Shown: positions 33,400-44,370 of the stretch, piece after piece
Layout of the letters: each line of letters starts with the position of its first letter
Position numbering within the stretch: position 1 is the first letter of the stretch
Assembly: GCF_945859705.1 (NCBI RefSeq)
Contig: NC_079134.1
Location: 51,886,402-51,950,401, forward strand
Source of the DNA: Episyrphus balteatus
Taxonomy: Eukaryota; Arthropoda; Insecta; Diptera; Syrphidae
Direction of reading: 5' to 3'
Length of the DNA stretch: 64,000 nucleotides
Made by a program: the position numbers and the translations under genes
The notes under the pieces: generated by a model
Told to the model about the DNA's origin: nothing
Databases searched by the model: none
What the model saw: only the letters and a program-made list of their open reading frames with translations

Positions 33400-34357
33400 C
33401 AAAAAGGGGAAAAGGATTAGGCCTATCTACTACGTTAAGCGGCTCATATACAAGGCAACTGAGTACACACTTGTGCGCACCTAGCACTCTACCTCTAAGG
33501 TGGTGTGGAAAAGAGTTTGCATGATCTTTAAGGTATATCTCAGCTCACATTGTATGTAGAAACGTAATTTTTTTTTTAAATCGTAGATAATTTAAAGGAC
33601 TTTAAGTTTGAATGTAATTTTGTAATGGTTAGAAATTCCTTACAAAAGTTTTTTTTGAAATACTTACAAAAAAGTGAATGACAAAAATAAAAAAAATATT
33701 TTAACATGTTGTTACTTTACTACCTTTTTGTATAAAGTAAAGAAACTTATTTTTTAAACATAGCCAATGTTATTATTAACAATTTGATGCAAAAATTTTT
33801 ACCGTGTGACGTCTCTGACCCGAGATTTTAACAAAAACAACAAACAAGAATTTTTTTTGAAGAACAGAGGTGCACATGTTCCGGTATGAATATCTTCGCT
33901 CTCGTAAGTCCTAGAGAGCTAATTTTTTTTTTCAAATGTAGGGAATAAAAAGGGCTTCAAAATACAAAAATAAAAACCCATCGTTAATATAAACTTTTTT
34001 CGAAATAATTGCGAAAAACTGTTTTTGAAAATCAAAAAATTGACTTTAACGGTTCACAGTTTTTTCAATACTCAATACAATAGAATGAAATTACATTTGA
34101 ACAATAGCCTGTTATATTACGAACAAATAAACGTTTTAATTTTAATAATGCGACACACAGGAGAAAAGTTATTAGCAAGAAACCAAAATAACCCAAAAAA
34201 TGCATTTTGGCCCATAACTCCGCTAAAAACAGTGGTCAGGTGGTGAGAAATTGAACTTAAGCTTTTTAAATATGCCCCTATCGATCCATGAAATAAAATC
34301 AGACAGTGCGTCTCATCGCAAGGTTAGGCCCTTTTTTACGACGCTTTGACTGGAGTA
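33400..34357 (-). repeat. right terminal inverted repeat of the 7.1-kb element
   Basis: Reverse complement of the left arm, here without the 263-bp insertion, so it shows the ancestral state around CACTCTACC at 33487. The 550 bp between this arm and the start codon must hold the promoter and 5' leader; no motif is clear. Confidence 0.9.
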
Positions 34358-34360
34358 TTA

Positions 34361-34907
34361 TGAAAGCCTTAACACTTGAGCTTTCAGGTTTCATTTTTGT
34401 ATAGATACTTGGTTTTGGTCTGGTGCAGATAAAAGAAGTCGAGAAATAAGTAAATTAACCATTCTGTCTGCCATTTTTATTATCTATAAGAATTTATGAT
34501 TAGAAAATAAAAAACGAAATTTTATCTGGTGAGTTGGAAAATCTTAACAGACATTACTTTTATGACTTTGTGTTTATAGTCTAAGATCCCACTACTCGAT
34601 TCTGCAGCTATCTGTTTTTTCGTGAAATTGATTTGAAATGAAAGTTGAGGGTGTATTCAATGGATTAGCAATGGGTTGCCTAGTAGAAATTACCCGCAAT
34701 TACCTGTAGCTAATTTTTTTACAAACAGAAGCAAAGCAAAACAATACAATTAAATTGTTCTATAAATAAAAATTTTACAGAACGTGTTCTATTTTCGTGT
34801 ATTCTCTTATTGTGATGCCAACTTCTCAGACATATTTGGTGATCGTCTCGTCTTACGCAGACGGAAAATTTTATTTGATTACATTTGACTGTCACAAATG
34901 TGACTAT
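34361..34907. other. spacer between two mobile elements
   Basis: Nothing recognised in 550 AT-rich bases between the 7.1-kb transposon and the element starting at 34908. Confidence 0.45.
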
Positions 34908-35049
34908 CAGCCCTATTCTGCTGTTCCCGTGAATCTCAGATCCGATTCACACATTCGGTTCACTTTAACTCTACCTTGCCATCCTGCTATCCATCGGGTA
35001 AACTGCATTATCATCCCTCAATTTGACGTCCAGGTGAACGTCAAATTAA

Positions 35050-35832
35050 CCCTTAAACCCTACCCTGGGGTCCAGCGACACTGCAAACATACATTTTTTT
35101 GAATTTTACAAAAAATAAGTAATAGATGCCGCCGAAACTTTTAGAATTCTCTAATTAACATAGTAGCCATCTAAAAATTAGTCATTTATTCAATTCCAAG
35201 TTGTACAGCTTAAGATATCCACTGTCTGGGGTCCCGTAGACCCCAGGGTAGTAATTGTGCAAGTTTATTTTGGTAATTCGATGGATTGTTTTTGGATCCC
35301 TTTAATGGGTTATTAAGGTTTTTATTACTTTTAAAGAGTGTTTTCACTGTATCTAATATTTCTTTTATTATCACTGCTGTATGCAAGTGTTATTATGTCT
35401 GTGTTCTCGTTTTGTTTTTCGATTTTAGTTCGAAAACACAAGAATTATATGGGCAACTTTGCCAACCAATCTCCAGTTACTTATTGGAGAAATTTAAAAA
35501 AAGAAGCGGCCAGCGGCTCAGTAAACATCTACTCTAACCACAAAAAAAAGGATTTGTCATCTGTCCACGAGAAAAGAACCTCAAGACGAAAATAAGTTGC
35601 AGCAGTTGCAGAAATGCACTCTGTTCGGAACATAGCCACTCAGTGTGTCAAATGTGCCTGAACACAAATTTTTAGAACATTTTATATTTTAAAACATATT
35701 AAACTATTTTATTAATAAATAAAAATTTTTGTTAAATTGATTTTTTTAATAAATTTGATCAAAATCCTTTTGGGGTCTCCTGAACCCCAGGGTAGTAATA
35801 GTGTCTCTCCCGGGATGGGTAGGGTTTAAGGG
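35050..35832 (+). mobile_element. piggyBac-type element, internally deleted
   Basis: TTAA flanks both sides (35046-35049 and 35833-35836), and the ends are inverted copies of CCCTTAAACCCTACCC. A second inverted pair, CCCTGGGGTC near 35065 and GAACCCCAGGG near 35788, lies just inside. TTAA duplication with CCC ends is the hallmark of piggyBac. At 783 bp only the 3' end of the transposase gene remains. Confidence 0.9.
35398..35675 (+). pseudogene. C-terminal end of a piggyBac transposase
   Basis: The last codons before a TAG at 35673 read KISCSSCRNALCSEHSHSVC then QMC. This is the Cys/His-rich end found in many piggyBac proteins (C-x2-C-x4-C-x2-H ... C-x2-C). About 80 less conserved codons precede it in a neighbouring frame (NYMGNFANQSPVTYW). 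The DDE core has been deleted. Confidence 0.75.
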
Positions 35833-36200
35833 TTAAAAAAAAAATGGCGACGAAGTAAATTGAAAGGAAAAAAAATTTTTTGTTTGTGTTTATTTGCATA
35901 GAAAAAATAAAAGCAGCCGATTAAATGTTAAGAAATAATTAAAAATTTATGAAAAGTGGCATTTTGCTTAATTTCAACGATGGTGAATTTATTTTTACAA
36001 ACAAAAGTGACAGATCCGCAACATTTTTTATGCGGATTGCAAATGTATGGAGCAAGTTCATTCACGTGATTAGTGGAATACTGAACAACATTACCGATAT
36101 TACCGACGTGAGTGTGGATTCCCCCCGATGAATAGCAGAATGGTAATTGGTGAATATTTAGCGATTTTTCCCCCCGATGGATAGCAGAATAGGGCTGTAT

Positions 36201-36672
36201 GTATCACTAATCACTTCCTTTTCTTGGTTAAATTTTAAGCAATTTTCTGAGAAAACGATTGTTTTCCTTCAATATTACTGAAAAATGTTGTTTTTAATAC
36301 CGTTGGAGAAAAGTGCTCCTTGTATCGTGTAGAAAACCGATGATTTTAATTAAAGTTGTGCACATGAGGAAGCTGACGCAAGGATATGTACCATATCTGC
36401 AGACCTCTTCTTTTTGTTTTGGCTGGCTGGTACAAAATTGAAAATAATAAAAAAGATGTCAGCTATATAAATTGTATGCAACTTGCAGCGAAGTTAGGTC
36501 CAACTGTGTGCTGTGCATTGCCTTCATTTCATGGGTTAAATGATTGAGTGGCGAACGTTAATGAAAGAATGAGCAGGCCTTTCAATTTTTTTATTACAAA
36601 ACTTTCAACAGTTTTTGTTTGACGTTTTTAATGACGAACAAATTTCTGTTGTTCAAGAATTTACCACACTTA
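36201..36672. other. spacer, nothing recognised
   Basis: No convincing ORF or repeat. Confidence 0.4.
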
Positions 36673-36840
36673 TACAGGGTGTCCCAAAAGTTAACGTCGA
36701 AACGAAAACGGTAGATAGGGTAGGTGGTGAAAGTTATCAGAAAAATAATAAAAAAAATCGCAGCCATTTATTTTGTGAGTTATGGGCATTTGAAAAAAAG
36801 TCGAAAAATGGTCACCCTGTGACGGTTTTTCATGTGCCGT
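36673..36840. repeat. end of a dispersed repeat (TACAGGGTGTCCCAAAAG)
   Basis: TACAGGGTGTCCCAAAAGTTA at 36673 is a terminus seen repeatedly in arthropod repeats, and GGTCACCCTGTGACGG at about 36808 may be an inverted echo. The other end was not found. Confidence 0.4.
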
Positions 36841-37145
36841 GACTACAAATCTTGAATAACCCTGCTACCAAATGCATTCAAAAATTTTAACTCAACCGCA
36901 TCAGTTTTAAAGCAAATATTACTTTTTTGCGCAACTAAGTACTAAAAAATTTTACATGACTTTAATTTAATGAACCGTAGTGTAAAAAAATGCACTACGA
37001 TGTTTCGGCAAGTTACCTTAAAAGTTGATGTGTTCAATACTCTTTTCAAAATGGTATAACATTGTCGAGAATATTCCATAAATAACCGAGATAAAATTTA
37101 TTTTCTTAAGAAATCCTACTTTTTTATTAGGTTACTTAATTTCCT

Positions 37146-37285
37146 TAATGTTGAAGCTTATGCAGGAGGGAAAGTGGTATCTACACATTCACATTCAAAA
37201 ATATCGAGTCCGTCGTGCAAATTCTGACAAAAATTTCTCGCCTCCACTCATCTCTTCTCGATAAAGCTTGATTTTGAAATTTTTG
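37146..37285 (-). repeat. partial direct duplicate of 39060-39180
   Basis: Shares GAAGCTTAT-CAGGA-GGAAA, GTCCGTCGT-CAAAT-CT and TCTCGATAAAGCTTGATTTTG in the same order with the 3' neighbourhood of the Academ-like relic at 38350-39390. It is therefore a separate fragment of that repeat family. Confidence 0.6.
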
Positions 37286-37354
37286 TTGTGTTACAACTCT
37301 ACGAATATTTGTTTCTTTTTTTTATCAAGAGAACTCACCTTTCTTGTGCGAAAA

Positions 37355-37505
37355 AGGGCTACCTTCGTAGATTTTCAAAAAGAGACCAAGAAAAGAGGAT
37401 TTTGATTAAAAAAGAAGGCCCCAATAAAAAACTGTGAAAATAGAATAACTTAAGAACGACAGACACATGAAAAACCTCATTTGCGCCTTTCCCGAAGCAC
37501 AACAA
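37355..37505 (-). repeat. inverted copy of the right end of the hAT element at 42189-42777
   Basis: GGGCTACCTTCGTAGATTTT onward is the reverse complement of 42640-42773 at about 80-85%, including the CTCATTTGCGCCTTTCCCG stretch. The opposite end is missing. A short acidic reading, DHEPDDADIIDSDSGNE then stop, at 37630-37680 could be a transposase tail. Confidence 0.6.
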
Positions 37506-37689
37506 AAACCTTTTACACAATTTCTTAAAATTAAAAATTGTATGAACATAATAAGTATATAAAAACATTACCTGTGCATAATTGTCATAAATGAACAACA
37601 AAATGTAATTAAAGAAAGCATGAATGTAGATCATGAGCCTGATGATGCAGATATTATTGATTCTGATTCAGGAAATGAATGAGAAAATA

Positions 37690-38216
37690 TTATATGTACA
37701 ATTGTAAAATTTTAATTAAGATTTAGTTTACTGTGTTGTAACAAGCAGCCGGTTCCAGAGTTGCCATGCTTTGGAACATCTTTTCTCTTACGCTCACAGT
37801 TACCTAGAGGGAGAATCGTTGATTAAAAGCATGCAACCCCTGCTTGCAATTATTTATGGCAACCACTGGTTATTGTAAATTTTGATTTTATATTAAATTT
37901 TTGTGAGAAAGCCAAAAATGTATGTACCATTGTACCTGTTTAATACTGGTTGCGACTGACTGAGAGCTGGAAATCCTGTTTTTTTTATCCTTTGCATTGT
38001 TTTCTTTAAAAAGACGTACATAAAAAAAATTATTTTATATTTTTGAATATCTAAAAATATCACCTCAGTCCGCGTTTTTATTTAATTTTTTTTCAAAAAT
38101 TTAACTTTCTTTTTAGTTTTACACAATTTGTTGTTTGTTTTTACACATCTAACACATTTCTTTTTAATAAATTAACTACACGTATAAAATAAGTTCACGA
38201 ACTGTATGAGTTTCAA
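37690..38216. other. spacer, nothing recognised
   Basis: AT-rich, without convincing features. Confidence 0.4.
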
Positions 38217-38345
38217 TATTAAAGACAGGAAGGTACACTTCTTATACAATTAACGTTTTCGAGAATTGCTATTCTCGAAAACGTTAATTGTTGAAAATAA
38301 AACTTTGTATGAGTATAAGAAATGTACCTTTCTGTCTTTAACATT
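38217..38345. repeat. short palindromic element
   Basis: TTAAAGACAGGAAGGTACAC ... CAATTAACGTTTTCGAGAA is followed after TTGCTA by the complementary TTCTCGAAAACGTTAATTG and, after an extra 19 bases, TATAAGAAATGTACCTTTCT. The right arm thus carries a small insertion. This would form a strong hairpin. Confidence 0.8.
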
Positions 38346-38349
38346 TCTT

Positions 38350-39390
38350 TTTGATCAAAGCTAAAGTTTTCAATCTTTCCCTTTCAAGAGCACATTCGTT
38401 GGTGTTTTCACAATTGAAACCATACAGATTATGGAAGGTGCCATGACCATCAATGGTTTCTATTTAAAAATCACAGTCAAAGACAAATTGCACAGAAGCT
38501 TTCGGTTCTATGAGAACATAACCAATACAAATAATGATTCCAAAAACCTTCATTACTTGATTAGATGAACATAAACCCAAGTCTATGGTGTCTTCAACAC
38601 CTTACAGTACAGGAGGGGAAAAAGATCTTGAAGCAGAAATGTTTTTTTAACAATGCACTTTTCTTTTATTTTGTCCTAAAAACTTGCAGTTGTTTTGGTA
38701 AATGCATTGATTGACATCTTTTAAGAACTCCTGACTGTTAATTACACCAGTTCCTCGATATGCCTTTTAATCTGCAGAAGTTATTATTCGATATTCTTCT
38801 TCTCGAGTTTCCTCTTCGTACATACGTCGTACCAGGCATCTCATCTTACTTGGGTCACATAATAGAACAAGAATTAACTACAGATTTTTTTTTTGGGTAT
38901 GAGTTAATACTGCTTGCTTCATATTTTTAGTGTTCTGTCAACTTTTTATAAACTGGCAATCATCACTATCCTCCATGTAAAAATAAATTGCTTCCATTAC
39001 TATGGAAATTTGATTTTGGACGATTTCACTTGATTTGGTCTAACCTCTTTTCTTTAATTTTAAAGCTTATCCAGGAAGAAATTTGGAAAATAGCATTCAA
39101 TAATGTAAGTCCGTCGTCCAAATCCTAAGAAAAAATTCTCCCCTGCACTTAACTTTTCTCGATAAAGCTTGATTTTGATAAAAGCCATACAAATACAAAT
39201 TGAACTCTGATTTGCATCTCAAACGTTTTCCAGAATCATCCTTATTTCTAACATCCGTTGCAGTTCTTTTTCCTTGTTTGACATAGAAACAATGGGTGTA
39301 TTTTTTTCTACAATCCCCATGAACAACTATTTGGCTTTTTTCATTCCAAAACACGACTTCATCTTCTAAGCACACCAATAAAATTTTAAT
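38350..39390 (-). pseudogene. decayed Academ-like transposase relic
   Basis: Minus-strand blocks match the 1460-residue protein. Near 39290-39378, CLEDEVVFW ... IVVHGDCRKKYTH parallels its first Cys/His pair. Near 38390-38510, SVQFVFDCDF then ETIDGHGTFHNLYGF parallels QFVFDNADWNTNTLDGKGTFH. Many stops and frameshifts intervene and the nuclease part is absent. Divergence is large, so this is an older or different lineage and not a recent copy of the element at 27259-34357. Confidence 0.65.
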
Positions 39391-39410
39391 TCGAACTAAA
39401 GGATATAGTA

Positions 39411-40857
39411 AACTAGTAATTCCAAAACAACTAATTTCTATCGAAAAAAAAGGAAATTCCTAACAACCTTTTGTTTAGTATTTTCAATTTCATTCACGGA
39501 ATTATGTTGTTGGAATTGCTCAACCCAAATGGTTTGAATTAAATCAGATAGGGAAGTGAGCGTACAATATTATCTATCTTTTTCACTAAAATAATCAACA
39601 TAATTTAAAATATATACATATTTGAATAATTGAAGAAGTTCACGAAAGACGAAAATAAAATTCACAAATGTTCTATATTTAGAAAGAAAGCGCATATTTT
39701 AAATTTGTGGTGAGGAAAAAATTAATGTGGTATTTTTCTCATGTCCATTTTTCTTTTTAAATGTTGAGCTATTCCATTGGACTTTCGTACACAAAGAGTT
39801 TAAGGGCAACCACAGCTTAAACTCAAAGGCACCAAATGGTACTTCCATGTCCAAAGTACATTGTTTGCTTTTATCATCTTTTTACCACCCGCGTGGCCAG
39901 TTTTATTGTATATTGTATAAAATAAGGGGGGTAGATACTTCAAGTTCTTCTCTAGCCCACTGAGCTGGTCCAGTGTCCGGTCCGTCCATCCTTCTACCCA
40001 ACTTACATTGTTTCAGAGAGCTGCATTGTTGTCCAAAAAAGAAGCAGGTCAGCGGTTGGTGCTGGCGCTGTGCTGGGCTTGTTTGGTTGGGCTATAATAG
40101 CATTTTCCATTTCGCAGTTTTGCTGTGGTCCACTTTTATATTCCAATCCTCATGGGAGAACTTAAATTATGTCCTCTGACCGCTCAGTCACACTTGGCGA
40201 ATACCATGCCGCCACTCTCCGTCTCCACTATACAGCAGAACAGTAATTTCGGTGAAATTCGACTCGGAGACGTGATCGGGTTTTGTTGAAGGAGCGAAAC
40301 TTTTGTGCACATTCAAGCACATGGTTATGTGGTAAGGTTACTTTTATCTTATGTTTAAATAGTGAAATGGAATGGATTGTGGACTCTTTTAAGTGTACGG
40401 TTTCTTTTTTTTTTTTATTATTATTTCTAGAGTTGATGTAATTTTAGTTTTTATTGACTTCGAAAACAGAGCAAACGTAAAAAGAATCCATTGGGTTGAG
40501 TGCTTTGTGTTGGCATGTTGCAGTAAAAAAACAATTGCCTTGGTGGTCACGGTGGCAATTTGGTATGTGATTGTTTGTGCCGCACACAACTCGAATTGTA
40601 TTATTTTTCTTTTGAAAATAAAATAACTATTTTGGTGTATGGTAGTTACGTACTATACATAAACTCAGCATAAAAAATTTTATGGATGTTTATTTTTTAT
40701 TTTCTTCACATCTTCTCTCATTCGTGATAGGATTTTTATCTAAACAAAATACATATAACGGTTTTAGAGGATATTGTTTTCCTAAACTATTTTTCAAGAA
40801 ATACATTCCTGCATAGGTAGGTATTTTATATTGAGTTTAAAATTTAAGGTCCGTTGC
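39411..40857. other. spacer with a less AT-rich patch at 39890-40340
   Basis: The patch contains AGTCACACTTGGCGAATACC and ends near GTTATGTGGTAAGGTTACTT (40325), which looks like a splice donor. It could be a non-coding first exon of a gene outside the window, or an old repeat. No reading frame supports a protein. Confidence 0.25.
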
Positions 40858-41385
40858 AGTGTTGCCGCTGTGCGACTTTAGTCGCATTTTGAACATATTC
40901 CCTTAAGTTCCATTACTTTGGCTTGAAAAATCGCATTATCTTCAAAACAATACCCATCTATTGAATATTTGACGCTATACAACATTCAATGCGAGGAAAA
41001 ATTATACAACTATCATAGCCCTGGAGTGTATAAGGGTTTTTGAATAATATTAACCCAGTACTTTTGGGTTTAAAATATCAGGAACTAATAACACAATGTT
41101 ATAAAATTTATTTATTTTTATTAAAACAATGTACTTACTTACTAAATTTACAAGATATGGCATTTAGTTCACAGCCTTAGTATAATAAAAAAAAATAGTC
41201 CATTTGAAGGGTGTGACCAGACGTTGCTTCCATTTTTCTTGGAAAATAAAACATTGTAAGCTTATTTGTTGAAATTTTGTTCTTGTTTCTGAAAGGAGAT
41301 ATAGGAACATAAATATATTTTAAAAATTTGGATTTTTAAGAGTTACCAGTATATTTTTAATCCCTTTTTTTCATCAGGTAAAGGC
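40858..41385. other. possible hAT terminus and AT-rich spacer
   Basis: CAGTGTTGCCGCTGTGCGAC at 40858 has the hAT-like CAGTGTTGCC start and a GCGACTTTAGTCGC hairpin just inside. No matching opposite end was found. Confidence 0.3.
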
Positions 41386-41399
41386 AGCTACAGTGTCCT

Positions 41400-41816
41400 G
41401 GGCAAATGTGTCTTTGGCAAGTAGTGCAAGCGATTCTTGATTTCTTATCTCACGTTCTAGGACATAAGAAGCATCTTCCCTGCTTTGCTATCTTTTTTGG
41501 AGGTTCATTTGATGAAAAATATACTCGAAATGCTGAGAATTGCCTTACACTGATTCTCGAAGTACTTTTTCGATTATACCTCTCATGTGACCGTGTATAG
41601 TTCCTTCCAACCGCTTTTGCGGTTTTGGTTTTGCCAAAGACAAGCCCAAATTATGCAAAAAGGTGCTGCTCCTTCTAACCCACATTTTTTTAGCTTTCTT
41701 AAAAAAGCTTGCTGCAAATGAAAATAGCACCCAGCTGTTTGTATTTCAAAAAATACAGCATTTACTGCAGAAAGTTCAAAGTCACTTATTATGAAACTAG
41801 CTTGTGGATTTTCCAT
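41400..41816 (-). pseudogene. MULE transposase relic
   Basis: The minus strand reads SFIISDFELSAVNAVFFE, then AGCYFHLQQAFLRKLKKCGL. This is the MULE block with the second catalytic Asp (DFE-x-A-x-x-x-A) followed by GC-x-FH-x-x-Q-x-x-x-RK. Degraded sequence to about 41400 resembles the following helical region. The first Asp block and the zinc fingers are missing. It belongs to the same broad family as the relic in intron 2 of gene A. Confidence 0.75.
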
Positions 41817-42188
41817 TTCGCTGGCTATGTACTAAAAGAAAAAAAAAGTATGTCAATGATCTCACTTGGGGCTTACCTACTCAGGAATTGTTGAACTAGA
41901 ATCAGTTTAAGTTCAGTCCATCGGGAAAAATTTGAAGAAAGGTGCGAAGTCAGCTAAGTTAGGATGCAGCATTGAAGATGGTTTTTTTCTAATAGACGGA
42001 AGATATGTCTCATTGAAGAAATTTTTCCTGAAGGTGACTTAAGGTTTGGGTGAAGATGGTATGATCTTAAACCAATCAGCCACCATCTATGGGGGAACCC
42101 AAACATGGCCGCGGATTTCCATAACTAGGACGGCATAGGCCACTGCACCAACATCCGCAATGGCCCTTGAGATGGAGATGATGATAGC

Positions 42189-42777
42189 CAGGGCTACCTT
42201 TGCGCCTCTAAAGCGGTGTTTTTCCTCTTTTTTTCACCCAATCCACTTTCCCCCCACTTTTTAAAAATTGACAAAAACCCCTCTTTTTGATATTTTGGTT
42301 CCTCTTTTTCCTCTTTTTTACGCTTGATTAAAAAAAATTACATATTTTTGAAAATCAAGGAAAATGTGACTTATATCTAGGGTGTCCATTTGGGAGCTTT
42401 CTAAAAAGTCACACAATTGAGCCCGATGATGATTTATAAAAACCGAAACGCGTCCCTGAAATAATTTTTTAAAATAATTTAATGTTGTGAAAATTTAAAA
42501 ATTTTAAAATTAAATAAAATTATATAAAAAAATATTAATAACTTAAAAATTTAATTTTTTTTTTTTTATTTTATTTTTATTAATATTATACATTAATACA
42601 CACAACATGGAGACTACACCACAAAGAAATTTGTGTTGCGGGAAAGGCGCAAATGAGGTATTTTGTGTGACTGTCGTACTTAACTTATTCTATTTTCACA
42701 TATTCTTGTTGAGGCCTCTTTTTTTATCAAAATCCTCTTTTTTGGCCTCTTTTTGAAAATCTACGAAGGTAGCCCTG
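42189..42777. mobile_element. non-autonomous hAT element with 8-bp duplication
   Basis: Starts CAGGGCTACCTT and ends with its complement. ATGATAGC is present on both sides (42181-42188 and 42778-42785). An 8-bp duplication with CAG...CTG ends defines hAT. Internal CCTCTTTTT runs and CACCCAATCCACTTTCC recur at 44450 and, diverged, at 46040, so related elements surround it. No transposase sequence inside. Confidence 0.92.
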
Positions 42778-42789
42778 ATGATAGCCCGT

Positions 42790-43379
42790 CTGCTGTTATA
42801 TCTTTCAACAAAAATGTTCTTGTTTTTGTACCCTAGCCTGACGTTAAGTGTCGATGCGCTGGCAACATCCCCCCCCCCCCCAATCCGGCGAACTTAATGC
42901 CGTGCATCACAAGCGGGCTACGTCCCTGAAGCTTAACATTCTTCCCTTTCCAAACACTTCCTTTCCCAACTTCCTACCTCATCCTTTTTCCTACCTAACT
43001 GGCCTACCGACACCTCCCCTGCTCCTCTTGCCTCGCAACAAAATCGCAGTGGTTTTTCTGATGATTTTTAAACTCTAGAAAATATTTCGAGGAATGATTC
43101 CAATGAATTATGACGCGTTGATGAATTCCTTGCATCTTTACTTCCAAGTTCGGAATAATGTATTTAAAAAGCAGAAAAGAAATACCTTGATTTTTTAAGT
43201 TATCGTTGACAAGGAATGCCCGCCTTAGGTGGTTAGAATCTTTTCGATATACCTAGTACATATATATGAAACACGAAAGCACACAATTATTGATCTATTT
43301 ATTTTTATTGTTACAAATGTGTACTATCAACATTCTTAGCCGTACTTCTTTTGAGGGACACAGGCGTTCAATCAGTTTA
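42790..43379. other. spacer with C-rich tract
   Basis: A run of 13 or so C at about 42868 is followed by pyrimidine-rich sequence to 43040. Nothing coding is recognised. Confidence 0.4.
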
Positions 43380-43590
43380 ACATTATCTTCCCACCATCAC
43401 CAAACTCCATGGCTGGTATTACATTCATTACAGGAAAGGAATTCTTTCCAAATATAGCACTTGGAATTTTGATGTCAACTCCTGTTACAGTTACAAGTGT
43501 AGAAAGGAGTTTTCTAACCCTAAATTTATAAAAGCTTAAACTTAAAAATTACCAATACCAATTTGCATTATGTAACATCTTTATCTGGTT
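43380..43590 (+). pseudogene. hAT transposase C-terminal relic
   Basis: The plus strand reads FPNIALGILMSTPVTVTSVE then RSFLTLNL, stop, KLKLKN. This is the hAT dimerisation domain core (hhhP-V-T-hAS-x-ERSFS-x-LKLIK-N-x-LR), whose Glu is the last acid of the catalytic triad. Only about 45 codons remain. Confidence 0.75.
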
Positions 43591-44370
43591 CTGATAATAG
43601 CTAATGCTAACTATGACTTTTGATTTGACTGAAAAATCACAAGAATAGTGTATCGATTAAGTTAATGGCAAAAATTCATTAAATTTTATTCAAATCATTA
43701 AACCGCTTACTTGAAAAATTTATCTTCAAGATACCCACCTAAATATGTGTGGAAAATAGACAACTTCTTGCATCACACCCGTTCAAGAAAACACCCTTGT
43801 CGAAATGACTTCCTTACTATTCTCCTCTTTTTCAGATTATGTGTACCTAAGTATCTTACCTTAACGTATGAAGGTACACATACGCGTATGGCGCATCATT
43901 CTTACAATATCTGGTTACCTATTTCATGTGATATATGAATATAAGGATTTCAGATTCAAATCCCTCTAAATCCTTTGGTAAGCCATCAACACAAACAAAA
44001 TTCAATCAAAACGTTAAGATCTTGATTTTCCGTTTTGTTTGGAAGAATATCTCCGTTAGGTTTTGTTTTCTCCATTTCCAGTTCTCTCATTGATGGATTA
44101 CGTCGCGACGGTATATCTGGGAAGACTAATAGAAGTGCAGATGAAAACTCAGGGTACTTTCAGAAATAGGTTAGTATTTTCTTCTATCTAGGTTTTGGTA
44201 TGGTATATTTCTAGAAAATTTCGCATTTATATTTAGGTTCATGCTGATGGCTTGTATAAATATGTAATACAGTATGTGATGAAAGGAGCATTAACGCTCT
44301 CATTATGAATAGCAAACAGAAAAAATTACTTTAAGGTCATGTCAAAAAAATAATGGCGAGAAGTACAAAG

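Larger units (their letters stand above)
27259..34357 (-). mobile_element. Academ-like DNA transposon with 0.9-kb inverted ends
   Basis: A 7.1-kb unit bounded by inverted repeats starting TACTCCAGTCAAAGCGTC and flanked on both sides by TTA (27256-27258 and 34358-34360), so a 3-bp target duplication is likely. A TA duplication with ends CTCCAG is an equal formal reading. The arms are almost identical over about 870 bp and then continue less perfectly to the ends of the gene. A single gene occupies the centre. Academ elements are, as I recall, DNA transposons with 3-4 bp duplications and proteins carrying an XPG-type nuclease (AcademX) or a helicase (AcademH). The structure here fits the XPG type. 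High arm identity and an intact ORF point to recent transposition. Confidence 0.8.
34908..36197. mobile_element. non-autonomous inverted-repeat element, host of a nested piggyBac
   Basis: CAGCCCTATTCTGCT at 34908 and its complement ending at 36197, flanked by TAT on both sides (34905-34907 and 36198-36200). A 3-bp duplication would fit PIF/Harbinger. The right end carries a direct repeat, CCCCCCGATG(A/G)ATAGCAGAAT, at about 36122 and 36172. A related CTGCTATCCATCGGG lies near the left end (34985). The element at 35050-35832 is inserted inside it. Confidence 0.65.

Noticed and set aside
27360..34246. Identical 73-codon ORFs in the two arms of the large transposon (27360-27581 minus, 34025-34246 plus)
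   Set aside because: They are identical because the arms are inverted copies. No start context, no homology, and one lies outside any likely transcript.
34797..35102. 101-codon ORF across the left end of the PIF-like and piggyBac elements
   Set aside because: It runs through two element boundaries, so the frame is accidental.
42848..43078. Proline/serine-rich ORF after the C-run
   Set aside because: Low-complexity pyrimidine tract; no conserved features on either strand.
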